Assembly (NCBI RefSeq): GCF_018882445.1 | Contig: NZ_JACVOM010000005.1 | Location: 154,633 to 218,632, forward strand | Direction of reading: 5' to 3' | Length of the DNA: 64,000 bases | Origin: Polynucleobacter sp. 15G-AUS-farblos | Lineage (GTDB): Bacteria > Pseudomonadota > Gammaproteobacteria > Burkholderiales > Burkholderiaceae | Shown here: piece after piece, positions 1-9,190 of the stretch | Position numbering within the stretch: position 1 is the first letter of the stretch | Layout: each line of letters opens with the position of its first letter | Notes under the pieces: model-generated | What the model saw: only the letters and a program-made list of their open reading frames with translations | Databases searched by the model: none | What the model was told of the DNA's origin: nothing | Position numbers and translations under genes: made by a program

Positions 1-798
1 GCTGGCTATCCGGTCAATGTATATAACCGCTCAAAAGACAAAACCAATGCTTTAGTAGAAAAAGGCGCTAAGTGGTATGACACCGTAGGCGACCTCGCTG
101 CAAATTCTAATGTGATCATCACGATGGTGGGTTATCCAACCGATGTGGAAGAGATCTACTTTGGTACTGGCAAGATTTTAGACAGAGCAAGCAATGCTTA
201 CTTTATTGATATGACTACGTCTAGTCCCTCATTGGCAGCGCGTATTGCACAAGAGGCCGAGAAAAGGGGTTGTCATTCTCTAGACGCGCCAGTATCAGGT
301 GGCGACATTGGCGCACGTAATGCCAAACTCTCAATCATGGTTGGTGGTAAGCAAGCAGACTTTGATGCTGTACTACCGATTTTGAAAATCATGGGCAGCA
401 ATATCGTCTTGCAAGGTGGTCCAGGCGCTGGGCAACATACCAAGATGTGTAATCAGATTGTCATCGCTGGAACCATCATGGGTGTGAGTGAAGGACTGGC
501 TTATGCCAAGCAGGCAGGCCTTGATGCTAACAAGGTGATGGAGTCTATTGGTGGTGGCGCGGCATCTGGCTTCCAGCTACTCAATTTAGGAACGAAGATG
601 ATCGCTGGAGATTTTGCTCCAGGCTTTTATGTTGAACACTTTTTGAAAGACTTGGGTATTGCGCTTGATGAAGCAGGCAAGATTCAGTTGGATATGCCTG
701 CGGTATCACTGGCAAAACGTTTATATGATGATTTGGTTGCTAAAGGGTGCGCGCGTGATGGTACTCAAGTGCTCTATACCAAATATATTCCGAAATAA
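1..798 (+). CDS. NAD(P)-dependent 3-hydroxyisobutyrate dehydrogenase-family oxidoreductase (5' end outside window)
   Basis: The reading frame is open from the first base, so the start lies upstream and 265 residues are visible. Seen: the family signature DAPVSGGDIGA and the segment GAGQHTKMCNQ, whose lysine matches the catalytic Lys of beta-hydroxyacid dehydrogenases. The N-terminal Rossmann GxGxxG is cut off. Family members oxidise 3-hydroxyisobutyrate or reduce tartronate semialdehyde in the cytosol. The sequence alone does not separate these. It is followed by an RraA-like aldolase, which suggests handling of a short hydroxy- or oxo-acid in the same catabolic cluster. An internal GTG at 112 is not the start because homologous sequence continues upstream of it. 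Confidence 0.88.
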   Translation, partial: AGYPVNVYNRSKDKTNALVEKGAKWYDTVGDLAANSNVIITMVGYPTDVEEIYFGTGKILDRASNAYFIDMTTSSPSLAARIAQEAEKRGCHSLDAPVSGGDIGARNAKLSIMVGGKQADFDAVLPILKIMGSNIVLQGGPGAGQHTKMCNQIVIAGTIMGVSEGLAYAKQAGLDANKVMESIGGGAASGFQLLNLGTKMIAGDFAPGFYVEHFLKDLGIALDEAGKIQLDMPAVSLAKRLYDDLVAKGCARDGTQVLYTKYIPK

Positions 799-857
799 AG
801 TGTTGGGCCATGGTGCCCAAGTGTAGAAATAAAAAACTTCAGTATTAAGGAATGTAT

Positions 858-1520
858 ATGTTGAATGGATTTGAAATTAAAGATCGCGTAGCGCCATCAG
901 TTGAAGGTATTAAGGCTCTCACTGGGCTCCCAACATCCATCGTATGTGATGTGACGGGGCGCATGGTTGGTGCGGAAGGATTGCATCCTGTGAACCGGAG
1001 TCCAGTTACAGCCTGTGGCAATGCAGTGACGGTCAAAGTACGCTCTGGCGATAATCTCATGATTCATCTTGCACTGAGAGTGCTTCAGCCTGGGGATGTC
1101 TTGGTCGTAGATGCAGAGGGTGATCTCTCTCGTGCGCTCTTTGGAGAAATTATGATGAGCGTTGCTAAATCAAAAGGTGCACTAGCCGCCGTCATTAATG
1201 GCGCCATTCGGGATGTGGATGCTTTTGAGGAAGCTAAATTTCCGTGTTGGGCCAAAGGGGTTAACTTAAGAGGGCCATACAAAGAGGGTCCTGGCTCATT
1301 GAATGTACCTGTTACTGTCGGCGGCATGTTGATTAACCCAGGCGATATTGTCTTAGGTGACTCGGATGGCGTGGTCGCTTTTTCACCAAAGCAAGCCTTG
1401 GAAATTGCCAAATTAGGCAAAGAAAAAGTGGCCCAAGAACAGGCTACCTTGAAATCGATTCAAGATGGAAGCTATAACGACAAATGGATTGATGCTGTTC
1501 TGAAGCAAAAGGGTTGTTAG
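858..1520 (+). CDS. RraA-like / 4-hydroxy-4-methyl-2-oxoglutarate aldolase-type protein
   Basis: About 220 residues, the usual size for the RraA/HMG-aldolase fold. Seen: the GAIRD segment, which carries the Arg-Asp pair of class II pyruvate aldolases of this family, and the later GDIVLGDSDGVV. Family members cleave 4-hydroxy-4-methyl-2-oxoglutarate or 4-carboxy-4-hydroxy-2-oxoadipate, or decarboxylate oxaloacetate; a minority (true RraA) bind RNase E. The catabolic setting favours the enzyme role (inference). I chose the ATG at 858 because AAGGA at 847-851 sits six bases before it; an in-frame ATG at 852 would overlap that site. Confidence 0.85.
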   Translation: MLNGFEIKDRVAPSVEGIKALTGLPTSIVCDVTGRMVGAEGLHPVNRSPVTACGNAVTVKVRSGDNLMIHLALRVLQPGDVLVVDAEGDLSRALFGEIMMSVAKSKGALAAVINGAIRDVDAFEEAKFPCWAKGVNLRGPYKEGPGSLNVPVTVGGMLINPGDIVLGDSDGVVAFSPKQALEIAKLGKEKVAQEQATLKSIQDGSYNDKWIDAVLKQKGC

Positions 1521-1528
1521 CTGTCTCT

Positions 1529-1570
1529 TGGTGCAATCAGTTGATCTTTCTAGATTGCTGTATTGCACCA
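1529..1570. repeat. Inverted repeat / hairpin after the RraA-like gene
   Basis: Arms TGGTGCAATCAG (1529-1540) and CTGTATTGCACCA (1558-1570) pair over nine perfect outer bases plus three inner bases, with one unpaired C opposite one unpaired T and a 17-nt loop. There is no T-run directly after it. It may stabilise the 3' end of the upstream mRNA or act as a weak or factor-dependent terminator. Confidence 0.55.
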
Positions 1571-1651
1571 TAATTATCTCTAGCAGATGAAATAGTCTCA
1601 CCTATACTATAAAAATAAATAAAAAAGTAGTTCCCTGAGACAAAGTCAAAA

Positions 1652-3073
1652 ATGCTTAATGAAGAGTTGTGTTTTTTATCTGCGACTGAGCAGTCAAAAC
1701 TCATTCGCGCAAAATCGATTTCAGCACAAGAGCTGATTCGTGCGCATTTAGATCAAATCGAAAAATACAATCCCGTTCTCAATGCGATCGTCACCTTAAC
1801 GGCGGACTCTGCAATGGCCGAAGCACATGCCGCAGATAAAGCCCAAGAGAAGGGTGATAAGTTGGGAGTGCTACATGGACTACCCGTTGCACACAAAGAC
1901 TTATTTTTAACAAAAGGCGTTCGTACTACTTTTGGCTCGCTCGCATACAAAGATTTTGTACCTGATATGAATTCCTTGCCTGTGGAGCGTCTTAAAAAGG
2001 CAGGCGGTATTAGTTTGGGCAAAACAAATACCCCTGAATTTGGGGCCGGCAGTCAAACCTTTAATGCCGTTTTTGGTTCAACTCCTAATCCCTATGATTT
2101 GACGAAGACTTGTGGTGGTTCTTCTGGTGGTGGTGCAGTTGCCCTAGCGAGTGGCATGGTTGCTATCGCCGATGGTACTGATCTCGGCGGTTCTTTACGT
2201 AATCCCGCTAGCTTTTGTAATTTGGTTGGCATACGACCTTCAGTAGGAAGGGTACCATCTTGGCCAGAATCCTTAGGTTGGTATCCATTTAGTGTTCCCG
2301 GCCCCATGGCTCGCACCGTACAAGATGTCGCTTTAGCAATGGCGGCGATGTCAGGGCCGGATGATCGATCCCCAATTGCATTAGAAGCGCCTGGCGAAAT
2401 CTTTTTAAATCCTTTGGCAAGATCATTTAAAGGTTGCAAGATTGCATTTAGTGCCAACCTTGGTGGCTTACCTGTTGAGCCTGAAGTGGCGAAAGTAGTC
2501 GAGTCAACTAGGGCTGTTTTTCAGGAATTAGGTTGCGAAGTGATTAATGATGAACCTGATATCTCTGAGGCTGATGAGATCTTTATGCTTTGGCGTGCCT
2601 GGAGAACGGAGTTACGCATTACTCCGCTACTCAAAGATCATCGTGCATTACTAAAAGATACGGTAATTTGGAATGCTGAACAAGGATTATCAATTACTGG
2701 GCCTCAATTGGTTCGAGCTGAAGCTAAACGCACTGAGCTCTATCACCGGATGCGCGAGTTTTTTAATAAGTATGAATTTTTAGTCCTACCTGTTTCTCAA
2801 GTTGCTCCGTTCCCGATTGATCAAGAGTATCCACAAGAAATCAACGGAGTAAAAATGAAGACTTATATTGACTGGCAAAAGTCGGCCTATCACATTAGCG
2901 CATTAGGTAATCCTGCAATTTCAGTTCCAGCCGGATTTACCAATACCAATTTGCCTGTTGGTATTCAGATTGTGGGTCGCCACCGAGATGATTTTGGAAT
3001 TTTGCAGTTGGCTTACGCCTTTGAGCAATTGACTCACTTTGCTCAAAGGAAGCCGCCGATGTGCATCACTTAG
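1652..3073 (+). CDS. Amidase (amidase-signature family)
   Basis: 473 residues, normal for the family. Seen: the Ser-cisSer-Lys triad set, with Lys82 in HKDLF, the GGSSGGG loop around Ser157/158, and nucleophile Ser181 in DLGGSLRNPA. No signal peptide is visible, so it should act in the cytosol, releasing ammonia or an amine from an amide. The substrate cannot be read from the sequence; GatA is unlikely because there are no gatB/gatC neighbours. It lies 132 bases after the RraA-like gene and just before a Bug receptor, so an imported amide or a ring-opened amide is plausible (inference). Confidence 0.9.
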   Translation: MLNEELCFLSATEQSKLIRAKSISAQELIRAHLDQIEKYNPVLNAIVTLTADSAMAEAHAADKAQEKGDKLGVLHGLPVAHKDLFLTKGVRTTFGSLAYKDFVPDMNSLPVERLKKAGGISLGKTNTPEFGAGSQTFNAVFGSTPNPYDLTKTCGGSSGGGAVALASGMVAIADGTDLGGSLRNPASFCNLVGIRPSVGRVPSWPESLGWYPFSVPGPMARTVQDVALAMAAMSGPDDRSPIALEAPGEIFLNPLARSFKGCKIAFSANLGGLPVEPEVAKVVESTRAVFQELGCEVINDEPDISEADEIFMLWRAWRTELRITPLLKDHRALLKDTVIWNAEQGLSITGPQLVRAEAKRTELYHRMREFFNKYEFLVLPVSQVAPFPIDQEYPQEINGVKMKTYIDWQKSAYHISALGNPAISVPAGFTNTNLPVGIQIVGRHRDDFGILQLAYAFEQLTHFAQRKPPMCIT

Positions 3074-3159
3074 TAAGTGGACATAGTAAGTAAATTTAGT
3101 AAATATATTTTATAAACACAACTGCATCAATTGATTGTCAAACAAAGGAGCATTAAAAA

Positions 3160-4128
3160 ATGTTGAAATTCTCCCGTTACATGGTGATGTTATTCAGTGC
3201 TTTAGCAATGACTTCCGGTCCTGCAATGGCTGCCCCTTATCCAGAAAAGCCGGTCAAATTGATTGTGTCTTGGTCTCCAGGGGGAACAACCGATATCCTC
3301 GCGCGGATCATGGCCCAAGGTTTGACAGAAAAATTGGGTCAGACAGTGCTTGTAGAAAACAGGCCTGGTGGCGGAAATAATATTGGTACGGAATTTCTGA
3401 TTCGCTCAGCGCCAGATGGCTACACCCTCAATATGACAAATCCTGCAAATGCAATTAATGCTACTTTGTATAAAAATTTGCCATTCAACTTTATTAATGA
3501 CACTGTTCCGGTAGCTGGCATTATTCGGACTCCGAATGTGATGGTGGTCACCCCCTCATTGCCAGTCAAAAACGTTGAAGAATTTATCGCTTATTGCAAA
3601 GCCAATCCGACTAAAGTCAACATGGCTTCTTCCGGTAGTGGTTCCTCCATTCATTTATCTGGCGAATTATTTAAGATCATGACTGGATGCAAGATGGCGC
3701 ACATCCCATATAAAGGCGCAGGCCCTGCATTAAATGACTTAATTGCAGGACAAGTGCAAGTGATGTTTGATAACTTGCCATCTTCAGCGGGTTTTATTAA
3801 GGATGGTCGTATTCGTGCATTGGCAGTAACCACAGCTACTCGTGAAGCCTCCTTGCCAAATGTGCCAACTGTTGGCGAGACTGTGCCTGGATATGAGGCT
3901 AGCGCTTGGTTTGGTGTTAGTGCTCCTAAGGGAACTCCACGTGATGTCGTTGAAAAACTCAATGTGGCTATTAATCAGTTGCTAGTAGACCCAAAAATTC
4001 AGAAGCGCTTGGCAGACTTGGGAGGCACTCCAATTCCAGGTACTCCAGAAGACTTTGGCAAACTCATTTCTAATGAGACCCAAAAATGGGAGAAGGTAGT
4101 GAAAACTTCTGGTGCTACGGTTGACTAA
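3160..4128 (+). CDS. Bug/TctC-family periplasmic solute receptor (1 of 3)
   Basis: 322 residues with a signal peptide of about 25 residues ending AMA-AP, then YPEKPVKLIVSWSPGG, the typical Bug N-terminus (P-x-(K/R)-P-(I/V) then a GG loop). Also seen: GENRPGG-like VENRPGG and HIPYKGAGPA. Family members bind carboxylates or amides for tripartite tricarboxylate transporters. AAAGGAG at 3145-3151 is the ribosome site. No TctA/TctB membrane genes are seen in the window, so the receptor must work with a transporter elsewhere or act as a sensor. Confidence 0.92.
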   Translation: MLKFSRYMVMLFSALAMTSGPAMAAPYPEKPVKLIVSWSPGGTTDILARIMAQGLTEKLGQTVLVENRPGGGNNIGTEFLIRSAPDGYTLNMTNPANAINATLYKNLPFNFINDTVPVAGIIRTPNVMVVTPSLPVKNVEEFIAYCKANPTKVNMASSGSGSSIHLSGELFKIMTGCKMAHIPYKGAGPALNDLIAGQVQVMFDNLPSSAGFIKDGRIRALAVTTATREASLPNVPTVGETVPGYEASAWFGVSAPKGTPRDVVEKLNVAINQLLVDPKIQKRLADLGGTPIPGTPEDFGKLISNETQKWEKVVKTSGATVD

Positions 4129-4175
4129 GACATTAGCCGGGCCTTGAAAAATAATTCTGAAAGAAAAGCCTTGAT

Positions 4176-4898
4176 ATGAAAAAAGTACTCGTCACTGGCG
4201 CTAGTCGTGGAATAGGAAGGGCAACTGCTACGCGCTTAACCGAAGAGGGTTATCAAATTATTAATTTTGATAAGTCTGCCCCGACTAGTTTGTTGGCTGG
4301 TGAAGAATTTCACTGTATTGATATTACGGATAGCGATGCAGTGAAAAGCTTGATTCAAGAAATCACGAGTCGTACTGAGGTGATTCGTTTGGTAAATAAT
4401 GCGGGCATGATTAAACCAGGGGCGCTTGAGGATGTCGTAGAAAACGATTTTGATGCGGTCTACGCCCTAAACCTCAAGGCGCCTATGGTGCTTGCTCAAT
4501 GCTTGCTGCCACAGATGCGCAAGGCAAATTTTGGAAGAATTGTGAATATTGCAAGCCGTGCTGCCTTGGGTAAGGAGGAGCGCACTGCCTATTCTGCTAC
4601 CAAGGCTGGCGTGCAGGGCATGACTAGAACCTGGGCTCTAGAGTTGGCCCAGTTTGGCATCACGGTGAATGCGATTGGTCCAGGCCCCATTGCCACAGAG
4701 CTATTTACCTCGGGGAATCCACCGGGAGCGCCTAAAACGATCAAGATCATTGAAAGTATTCCTGTCAAGCGCATGGGGCAACCTGAAGATATTGCGCATG
4801 CAGCATCCTACTTAATGGATGAGCGCGCTAGTTTTGTAACAGGGCAAACGCTCTATGTTTGCGGCGGAATGACAGTAGGCTTGAGTAACGCCAGTTAG
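4176..4898 (+). CDS. SDR-family oxidoreductase
   Basis: 240 residues, classical short-chain dehydrogenase. Seen: the TGxxxGIG nucleotide loop near residues 7-13 (TGASRGIG), NNAG, a Ser in NIASRAA, catalytic Tyr139 and Lys143 in YSATK, and a C-terminal SFVTGQTLYVCGG. The enzyme would oxidise or reduce a hydroxyl/keto group using NAD(P). It lies 47 bases after a Bug receptor and just before a MenB/BadI-like crotonase; in alicyclic acid pathways an SDR (BadH) works directly before BadI, so a 2-hydroxyacyl-CoA dehydrogenase role is possible (inference). Confidence 0.9.
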   Translation: MKKVLVTGASRGIGRATATRLTEEGYQIINFDKSAPTSLLAGEEFHCIDITDSDAVKSLIQEITSRTEVIRLVNNAGMIKPGALEDVVENDFDAVYALNLKAPMVLAQCLLPQMRKANFGRIVNIASRAALGKEERTAYSATKAGVQGMTRTWALELAQFGITVNAIGPGPIATELFTSGNPPGAPKTIKIIESIPVKRMGQPEDIAHAASYLMDERASFVTGQTLYVCGGMTVGLSNAS

Positions 4899-5040
4899 CC
4901 CAATTGGTAAGGCCTGAAGGCCAAACTTATCCGTATATTTGATTCATCACAAATCAGATTTTTTTGGGTATTATTTACTCAACGTGTAAATATCTTTATA
5001 TTTACTTCAGAAAATCCACAACAAATATATCGGAGACATG

Positions 5041-5919
5041 ATGAGCATTAAGCCAGAAAAACCGTACAAGGATATTCTCTTTGAAGTCAAAGATCAGGTA
5101 GCGTGGATCACCATTAATCGCCCAAGAGTGTTAAATGCTTTCAGAGAGCAAACGCTTGATGAAATGATTGATGCAGTCAAACTCACCAGAGAAGATCCAT
5201 CGATTGCATGCATTGTGTTTACAGGCGCAGGTGATAAAGCCTTTTCTGCAGGCGGTGATTTTTATGCCATGAAGCGTCTTACCTTTACTAACGGCTCTAT
5301 GTGGAATGATCGAATGCTCGGCTTAGCAATGGCTATCCGTGGTGTTCCGATTCCAGCGATTGCGATGGTGAACGGTTGGTGTGTTGGCGGCGGTCATGAG
5401 CTCGCCCTGTGGTGTGATTTGGTCATTGGCTCTGAAAAATCTGTTTTTGGTCAAACAGGAGCAAAAGTAGGTGCCTGCCCAACGGTGGGTGCAACCCAAT
5501 ATCTGCCACGTATTGTTGGTGAACGTATTGCACGCGAGATGATTTTCTTGGCCAAACGATTTGACGCTAAGGAAGCCGAGCGAATTGGTCTGATCAATAA
5601 GTGCGTGCCTGAGGCAGATCTCCTCACGGAAACATTGGCTTGGTGTGAAAACATTAAGAGCAATAGCTCGCAAACAATTCGCATGACTAAGAAGAGTTTG
5701 AACTTTGAATCAGATCAGTTATATGCATCATGGCAGCATGGTATGGAATTGCTTGCCTATGTATGGGGATCAGAAGAAAGTCTTGAGGGTATGAATGCCT
5801 TCCTGGAGGGACGTAAACCAGACTTCCAGCAATTTAGATTAAAAAATAAAGCTGCTCTAGAGGATTACATGGATGGCTTTAGAAAGAATTTGAACGCACC
5901 TCCAGATATGCGCGATTAG
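5041..5919 (+). CDS. Crotonase-family protein, MenB/BadI-like subgroup (annotated generally as enoyl-CoA hydratase)
   Basis: 292 residues of the enoyl-CoA hydratase/isomerase superfamily. Seen: FSAGGDF and GGGHELALWCD, which form the CoA-binding and oxyanion-hole regions. The second active-site segment reads FGQTGAKVGACPTVG where hydratases have a catalytic Glu (FGQPE...). That Gly-containing form is typical of 1,4-dihydroxynaphthoyl-CoA synthase (MenB) and 2-ketocyclohexanecarboxyl-CoA hydrolase (BadI). So a ring-forming or ring-cleaving reaction is more likely than simple hydration (inference). GGAG at 5032-5035 favours the ATG at 5041 over the one at 5038. The next gene starts nine bases after the stop. 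Confidence 0.88.
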   Translation: MSIKPEKPYKDILFEVKDQVAWITINRPRVLNAFREQTLDEMIDAVKLTREDPSIACIVFTGAGDKAFSAGGDFYAMKRLTFTNGSMWNDRMLGLAMAIRGVPIPAIAMVNGWCVGGGHELALWCDLVIGSEKSVFGQTGAKVGACPTVGATQYLPRIVGERIAREMIFLAKRFDAKEAERIGLINKCVPEADLLTETLAWCENIKSNSSQTIRMTKKSLNFESDQLYASWQHGMELLAYVWGSEESLEGMNAFLEGRKPDFQQFRLKNKAALEDYMDGFRKNLNAPPDMRD

Positions 5920-5927
5920 TCCAGCAT

Positions 5928-7154
5928 ATGAAATCAGAAGCTCAGGCCAGTGCAATGATCCAGGAAGGCGCTTTAGCAGGATTTAAAGTGCTCGACCTGA
6001 GTCGTGTGCTAGCTGGGCCCTGGTGTGGTCAGTTGTTAGGTGACTTGGGTGCGGAAGTAGTCAAGGTTGAGTCACCTGCTGGTGGTGATGACACACGTAC
6101 CTGGGGCCCTCCTTTTTTGGAGGGTGAGTCTGCCTACTTTCTGGGTTGCAATCGGAACAAGCAAGGCGTGGCGATTGATTTCTCAGGTCCAGAAGGAAAA
6201 AAATTATTAGCAGAGTTAATCCCTCAATTTGATGTTCTGATTGAAAACTTCAAAAGTGGTACTTTAGATAAATGGGGATTTGATTCGGCTTGGTTTGAAG
6301 AAAATGCACCCAAAGTAGTGCGTTGCTCTATCACTGGCTATGGCAGTCGTGGAGCGCATTCGGCATTACCGGGGTATGACTTTATTTTGCAGGCTGAATC
6401 TGGCTTGATGAGTATTGCTGGGGCAGTAGATGGAGAGCCAACGAAGTATGGAGTTGCGATTGTGGATCTTGCTACAGGCATGATGGCAGCGAATGCAATT
6501 CAGGCTGCTTTATTGGCTCGATATAGAACGGGCAAAGGGCAGGCGGTTGAGGTGTCCCTATTTGATACATCCATTGCCTTGCTTGCTAATGTAGGTAATA
6601 GTCATCTAGCTACGGCAAAAGATTCTGGACGCTATGGCAATGGTCACCCTACGATTGTTCCCTATACAACTTTCCATTGCCTTGATGGCATGGTTGCGCT
6701 TGCGGTAGGCAATGACAAGCAATTTGTGAAGTTATCGCAACTCTTAGGTCATGCCGAGTGGGCGGAAGACGATCGTTTCAAAACCAATGCTGCACGGGTA
6801 CAAAACAGGGAGCTGATTGACGGTCTCGTTGCAGAACAGTTGAAATTATTTCCTAGCAATGAATTGATTGATTTATTTAGAGCCAACGGCATTCCAATTG
6901 GTAGGGTAAATACCGTTAAGCAAGCGCTTTCATCAGAGCAGACTGCTGCTAAAAATATGGTGCTTGAGATTGCGCACTCAAAAGTAGGTAAGTTCAAATC
7001 ATTGGCGTCACCACTCACAATGCATGGAACAGTGAATAACAAGAATCATGCTCCCCCGCTGCTTGGGGAACATACAGATAAAGTATTACAGCATTACCTT
7101 GGATTAAGCGCAGGTGAATTAAAGGAATTAAAAAATAAAAAAGTAATTCAATAA
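5928..7154 (+). CDS. CaiB/BaiF-type (class III) CoA-transferase
   Basis: 408 residues, the family length. Seen: the N-terminal LDLSRVLAGPWCGQLLGDLGAEVVK block, IENFKSGTLD, the PGYDF segment whose Asp is the catalytic acyl carrier, and GKGQAVEVSLFDT. It transfers CoA between carboxylic acids in the cytosol. Close spacing to the crotonase gene shows one operon and suggests activation of the imported acid to its CoA ester. A Bug receptor follows 30 bases later. Confidence 0.93.
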   Translation: MKSEAQASAMIQEGALAGFKVLDLSRVLAGPWCGQLLGDLGAEVVKVESPAGGDDTRTWGPPFLEGESAYFLGCNRNKQGVAIDFSGPEGKKLLAELIPQFDVLIENFKSGTLDKWGFDSAWFEENAPKVVRCSITGYGSRGAHSALPGYDFILQAESGLMSIAGAVDGEPTKYGVAIVDLATGMMAANAIQAALLARYRTGKGQAVEVSLFDTSIALLANVGNSHLATAKDSGRYGNGHPTIVPYTTFHCLDGMVALAVGNDKQFVKLSQLLGHAEWAEDDRFKTNAARVQNRELIDGLVAEQLKLFPSNELIDLFRANGIPIGRVNTVKQALSSEQTAAKNMVLEIAHSKVGKFKSLASPLTMHGTVNNKNHAPPLLGEHTDKVLQHYLGLSAGELKELKNKKVIQ

Positions 7155-7184
7155 GTCCCAAATACAGGGATCGGAGGAGACAAA

Positions 7185-8183
7185 ATGAAATCTGTCCTAA
7201 GTAAAAAAGTAACAAGCTTACTGATTGGCCTTGCTTCAATCGGCGTATTTCAGACGGCAGTGCATGCGCAAGCAGATAGTTACCCCAATCGACCGATTAA
7301 GTTGGTCATTACCTGGCCAGTGGGTGGTTTTGCAGATACGCTCGGACGTGCTGTCGCCAATCAACTCGGGCCTATTCTGGGTCAACAAATCGTAGTAGAA
7401 AACCGGGGTGGCGCTAACGGCATGATAGGTGCTGATGCAGTTGCCAAAGCAGCGCCAGATGGATATACCTTAATGTTTCAATCGGTCACATCGCATGCGA
7501 TTAATCCAACCATGTATGGCAAGACTCCTTACTCAACAGAGAAGGATATTGTTCCATTGGCAGTAGTGGCCTCAGTGCCGATGTTATTGGTGGCTAATCC
7601 CAATTTGCCAGCTAAAAATATCGCAGAGCTCATTGCATTGGCAAAAAAGAAACCGGATGAACTTTCCTATGCGAGCTTTGGTAATGGCAGTGCAAGTCAC
7701 TTAGCTGGCGAGCTATTTACAAACCAAGCGGGTATCAAAATGACTCATATCCCCTATAAAGGCGGGGCTCCTGCAATTACGGATACCTTAAGTGGTCAAG
7801 TCCCAATGAGTTTTTCTGCATTTGGTGTGGCTTTGCCACATGTCAAAAGTGGCAAGCTCATTGCTTTAGGGACTACAGGACCTACTAGAGCAAAGCTTTT
7901 ACCGGATGTACCGACGATTGAGGAGGCTGGCAACTTAAAAGCTTATGAGATGTCAATTGTCTATGCTGTTTGGGCGCCAGCCGGTGTGCCAGCACCAATC
8001 GTGAGTAAGTTAAGTAAAGCTCTTGAGCAAGTAGTTGCTTCTGCTGCATTTAAAGAGAAGTTGGTAAATGATGGTGGTGAGGTGATGAATATCTCCACAC
8101 CAGCAGAGAGCAACGCATATTTTCAAAAAGAAATGCAGCGATTAAGCAAGATTGTTAAAAATGGCAATATAAAGGCGGACTAA
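7185..8183 (+). CDS. Bug/TctC-family periplasmic solute receptor (2 of 3)
   Basis: 332 residues with signal peptide ending VHAQA, then YPNRPIKLVITWPVGG, VENRGGANG and HIPYKGGAPA, all Bug hallmarks. Cys is absent, as in most of the family. GGAGG at 7173-7177 is a strong ribosome site. The next receptor begins one base after this stop, so the two are translated together. The two are clearly different sequences and probably bind different ligands or serve as alternates. Confidence 0.92.
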   Translation: MKSVLSKKVTSLLIGLASIGVFQTAVHAQADSYPNRPIKLVITWPVGGFADTLGRAVANQLGPILGQQIVVENRGGANGMIGADAVAKAAPDGYTLMFQSVTSHAINPTMYGKTPYSTEKDIVPLAVVASVPMLLVANPNLPAKNIAELIALAKKKPDELSYASFGNGSASHLAGELFTNQAGIKMTHIPYKGGAPAITDTLSGQVPMSFSAFGVALPHVKSGKLIALGTTGPTRAKLLPDVPTIEEAGNLKAYEMSIVYAVWAPAGVPAPIVSKLSKALEQVVASAAFKEKLVNDGGEVMNISTPAESNAYFQKEMQRLSKIVKNGNIKAD

Positions 8184-8184
8184 T

Positions 8185-9171
8185 ATGAAAAACACACTTC
8201 AAAAAGTAGTAGTAGCAGGCTTAATTCAATTTTGTGCCATTGGCTTAGTGAATGCGCAAAACAGGGATGTAGCTTCTTACCCTAATAAGCCGATTCGAAT
8301 TATTAATCCATTAGCAGCTGGTGGTGCAGTTGACACGATGGCACGTATGTTGGCGCCTACCTTACAAGAAATCTTGGGTCAGCCAATTGTGATTGAAAGC
8401 AAGCCCGGCGCTGGTGGCACGATTGGCGCAAACTTTGTTGCTAAGTCTCCAGCTGATGGCTACACCATTTTGATGGTGTATGACACCTTCGCTGTGAATC
8501 CCCACGTTTATAAGAATCTCCCCTTTGATTCATTTAAAGATTTGGCTCCAGTCACTGAGTTAGTGAAAATTCCATTAGTAGTGGTAGCGGGAAATAAGTT
8601 GCCAGCCAATAATTTACGTGAGCTTGCTGACTTAGCGAAATCCAGAAGCAATGGGATTACCTTTTCTAGTGGTGGTGCGGGTAGCTCGGGACACCTCGCA
8701 GCTGAATTACTCAAAACCAATTTAGGTATTGAGATGACCCACATTCCATACAAGGGAGGTGGCCCTGCAATGACTGCGACAATTGGTGGTGAGACTGATA
8801 TAACGATTTTGGGTGCCGTGATTACAGTGCCTCAAATTAAGGGCGGTAACTTAAAAGCCTTGGCAGTGCTAGGCAAGAAGCGGACACCTGCTTTGCCTCA
8901 AGTGCCTACAGCAAGTGAGCAAGGTCTAAGTAACTTTGATGTGAGCTCTTGGGTTGGTGTATTGGTTCCTGCAGGAACACCGGCACCTATTATTGACAAG
9001 ATCAATAATGCCTTTGCACAAGCTTTGAAAAATCCTTCCGTTCAAGCTCGTATGGCTGAGCAGGGGAATGAGGTTGTTGCTAGTTCACCAGCCCAGTTTG
9101 GCGTATTTCTAAATCAAGAATCCGCTAAATGGGCAAAGGTTATTAAGGACAATAATATTCAGCTTGATTAA
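8185..9171 (+). CDS. Bug/TctC-family periplasmic solute receptor (3 of 3)
   Basis: 328 residues with a signal peptide ending VNAQ, then YPNKPIRIINPLAAGG, ESKPGAGG and HIPYKGGGPA. Same family as the two upstream receptors. It is the last gene of the cluster and is followed by a strong intrinsic terminator. No TctAB permease genes are next to it. Confidence 0.92.
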   Translation: MKNTLQKVVVAGLIQFCAIGLVNAQNRDVASYPNKPIRIINPLAAGGAVDTMARMLAPTLQEILGQPIVIESKPGAGGTIGANFVAKSPADGYTILMVYDTFAVNPHVYKNLPFDSFKDLAPVTELVKIPLVVVAGNKLPANNLRELADLAKSRSNGITFSSGGAGSSGHLAAELLKTNLGIEMTHIPYKGGGPAMTATIGGETDITILGAVITVPQIKGGNLKALAVLGKKRTPALPQVPTASEQGLSNFDVSSWVGVLVPAGTPAPIIDKINNAFAQALKNPSVQARMAEQGNEVVASSPAQFGVFLNQESAKWAKVIKDNNIQLD

Positions 9172-9190
9172 GTAGTAAGCAAATAAGCTA

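Noticed and set aside
845..1420. Long minus-strand frames opposite the RraA-like gene
   Set aside because: They lie fully inside a well-supported gene, lack family motifs and have no ribosome site; typical opposite-strand shadows.
1652..3073. GatA subunit of the tRNA amidotransferase
   Set aside because: No gatB or gatC nearby and the gene sits in a catabolic cluster; a general amidase fits better.
3135..3380. 81-residue frame overlapping the first Bug receptor
   Set aside because: It overlaps the signal peptide region in another frame and has no family features; the Bug frame has the ribosome site and full motifs.
4936..4968. Intrinsic terminator after the SDR gene
   Set aside because: Only five A/T-rich pairs with a seven-base loop before a T-run; too weak, and the downstream genes look like the same cluster.
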